Source: Firmicutes bacterium CAG:170 (GTDB lineage Bacteria > Bacillota > Clostridia > Oscillospirales > Oscillospiraceae). Taken from it: a stretch of DNA of 19,889 nucleotides. The stretch covers positions 6,903-26,791 of the forward strand of contig FR887242.1 of the NCBI GenBank assembly GCA_000436735.1, given 5' to 3'. Positions 19,682 to 19,889 of the stretch are shown here, piece by piece (within the stretch, counting starts at the first letter, position 1; every line of letters begins with the position of its first letter). The translations under genes and the position numbers were made by a program. The notes beneath the pieces were generated by a model. That model searched no databases. It was not told the origin of the DNA and was given only the letters and a program-made list of their open reading frames with translations.

Positions 19682-19860
19682 CGGCAGGCTTCCGCCTGCC
19701 GCCCAAGAGCTGTCGAAAAGCTTCTGGGCGGTTCCGTGATACAGGTATTCCGCTTTCCTCGTAGGGGCGGACGTTTCTGTCCGCCCGCAGAAAGCAGCGA
19801 TTTTACGAAAAACTACAGCAAAACCGATACGTTTCAGAGGGCCGGCAGAGTCGTCGGCCC
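19682..19860. repeat. Hairpin-rich non-coding stretch at the right edge
   Basis: No gene is seen from 19664 to the window end. Successive inverted repeats occur at 19682-19689/19694-19701 (CGGCAGGC), about 19702-19730 (GCCCA...TGGGC), 19765-19772/19779-19786 (GGGCGGAC) and 19839-19844/19855-19860 (GGGCCG). The style resembles the acsB-downstream array, although the sequences differ. Confidence 0.6.
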
Positions 19861-19889
19861 CTGCCAAAATGCTGCGTGTTTTACGCTGC

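Noticed and set aside
19160..19867. Minus-strand open frame of 235 codons at the right end
   Set aside because: Antisense to the CsoR-family gene, with Val/Met/Arg-rich translation of the reversed His codons, and it runs through the terminator.

Overview
The window looks like a high-GC, anaerobic, Gram-positive Clostridia genome, most likely from the Oscillospiraceae/Ruminococcaceae side. Three things suggest this: the Wood-Ljungdahl gene content, strong AGGAGG-type ribosome sites, and GC-rich hairpin repeats between genes. The taxon is an inference. Most of the window is a Wood-Ljungdahl (reductive acetyl-CoA) locus on the minus strand, so transcription runs from high to low coordinates.

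Right to left: (1) 19.9-18.2 kb is a metal, probably nickel, module. A plus-strand CsoR/RcnR/InrS-type repressor with a His-rich N-terminus is divergent from a minus-strand operon of a His-rich metal-binding protein, a CooT nickel protein and an unknown 75-residue protein. (2) 18.0-12.9 kb holds metF, cooC, acsD and an acsC-acsE fusion: methyl-THF formation, nickel insertion, and the corrinoid protein carrying its methyltransferase on the same chain. (3) After a terminator and a new promoter, 12.6-10.5 kb holds acsB, acetyl-CoA synthase, with every A-cluster ligand in place. (4) 10.5-10.2 kb is a dense array of hairpins. (5) 10.1-6.7 kb holds a DUF3786 protein, an ABC exporter and a trigger-factor-like protein without the ribosome-binding domain. 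(6) 6.6-3.0 kb is a second C1 operon, fhs-fchA-folD, with its own promoter and terminator. (7) 2.9-1.2 kb holds a DUF1576 membrane protein and a small zinc-ribbon protein. (8) The left end holds mocA (molybdopterin cytidylyltransferase, plus strand), divergent from the start of a xanthine dehydrogenase/aldehyde oxidase-type molybdenum subunit.

Together the genes encode formate -> formyl-THF (Fhs) -> methenyl-THF (FchA) -> methylene-THF (FolD) -> methyl-THF (MetF) -> methyl-corrinoid (AcsE domain, AcsC/AcsD) -> acetyl-CoA (AcsB), plus nickel delivery (CooC, CooT, His-rich protein). The CO dehydrogenase AcsA, the corrinoid reactivator AcsV, MetV and formate dehydrogenase are not in the window.

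The points most worth a second look are the AcsC-AcsE fusion; a FolD lacking the lysine and glutamine needed for cyclohydrolase activity while sitting beside fchA; the nickel module with its His-tailed repressor and unknown 75-residue protein; DUF3786, an ABC exporter and a ribosome-independent trigger factor embedded among the C1 genes; and the hairpin array downstream of acsB.
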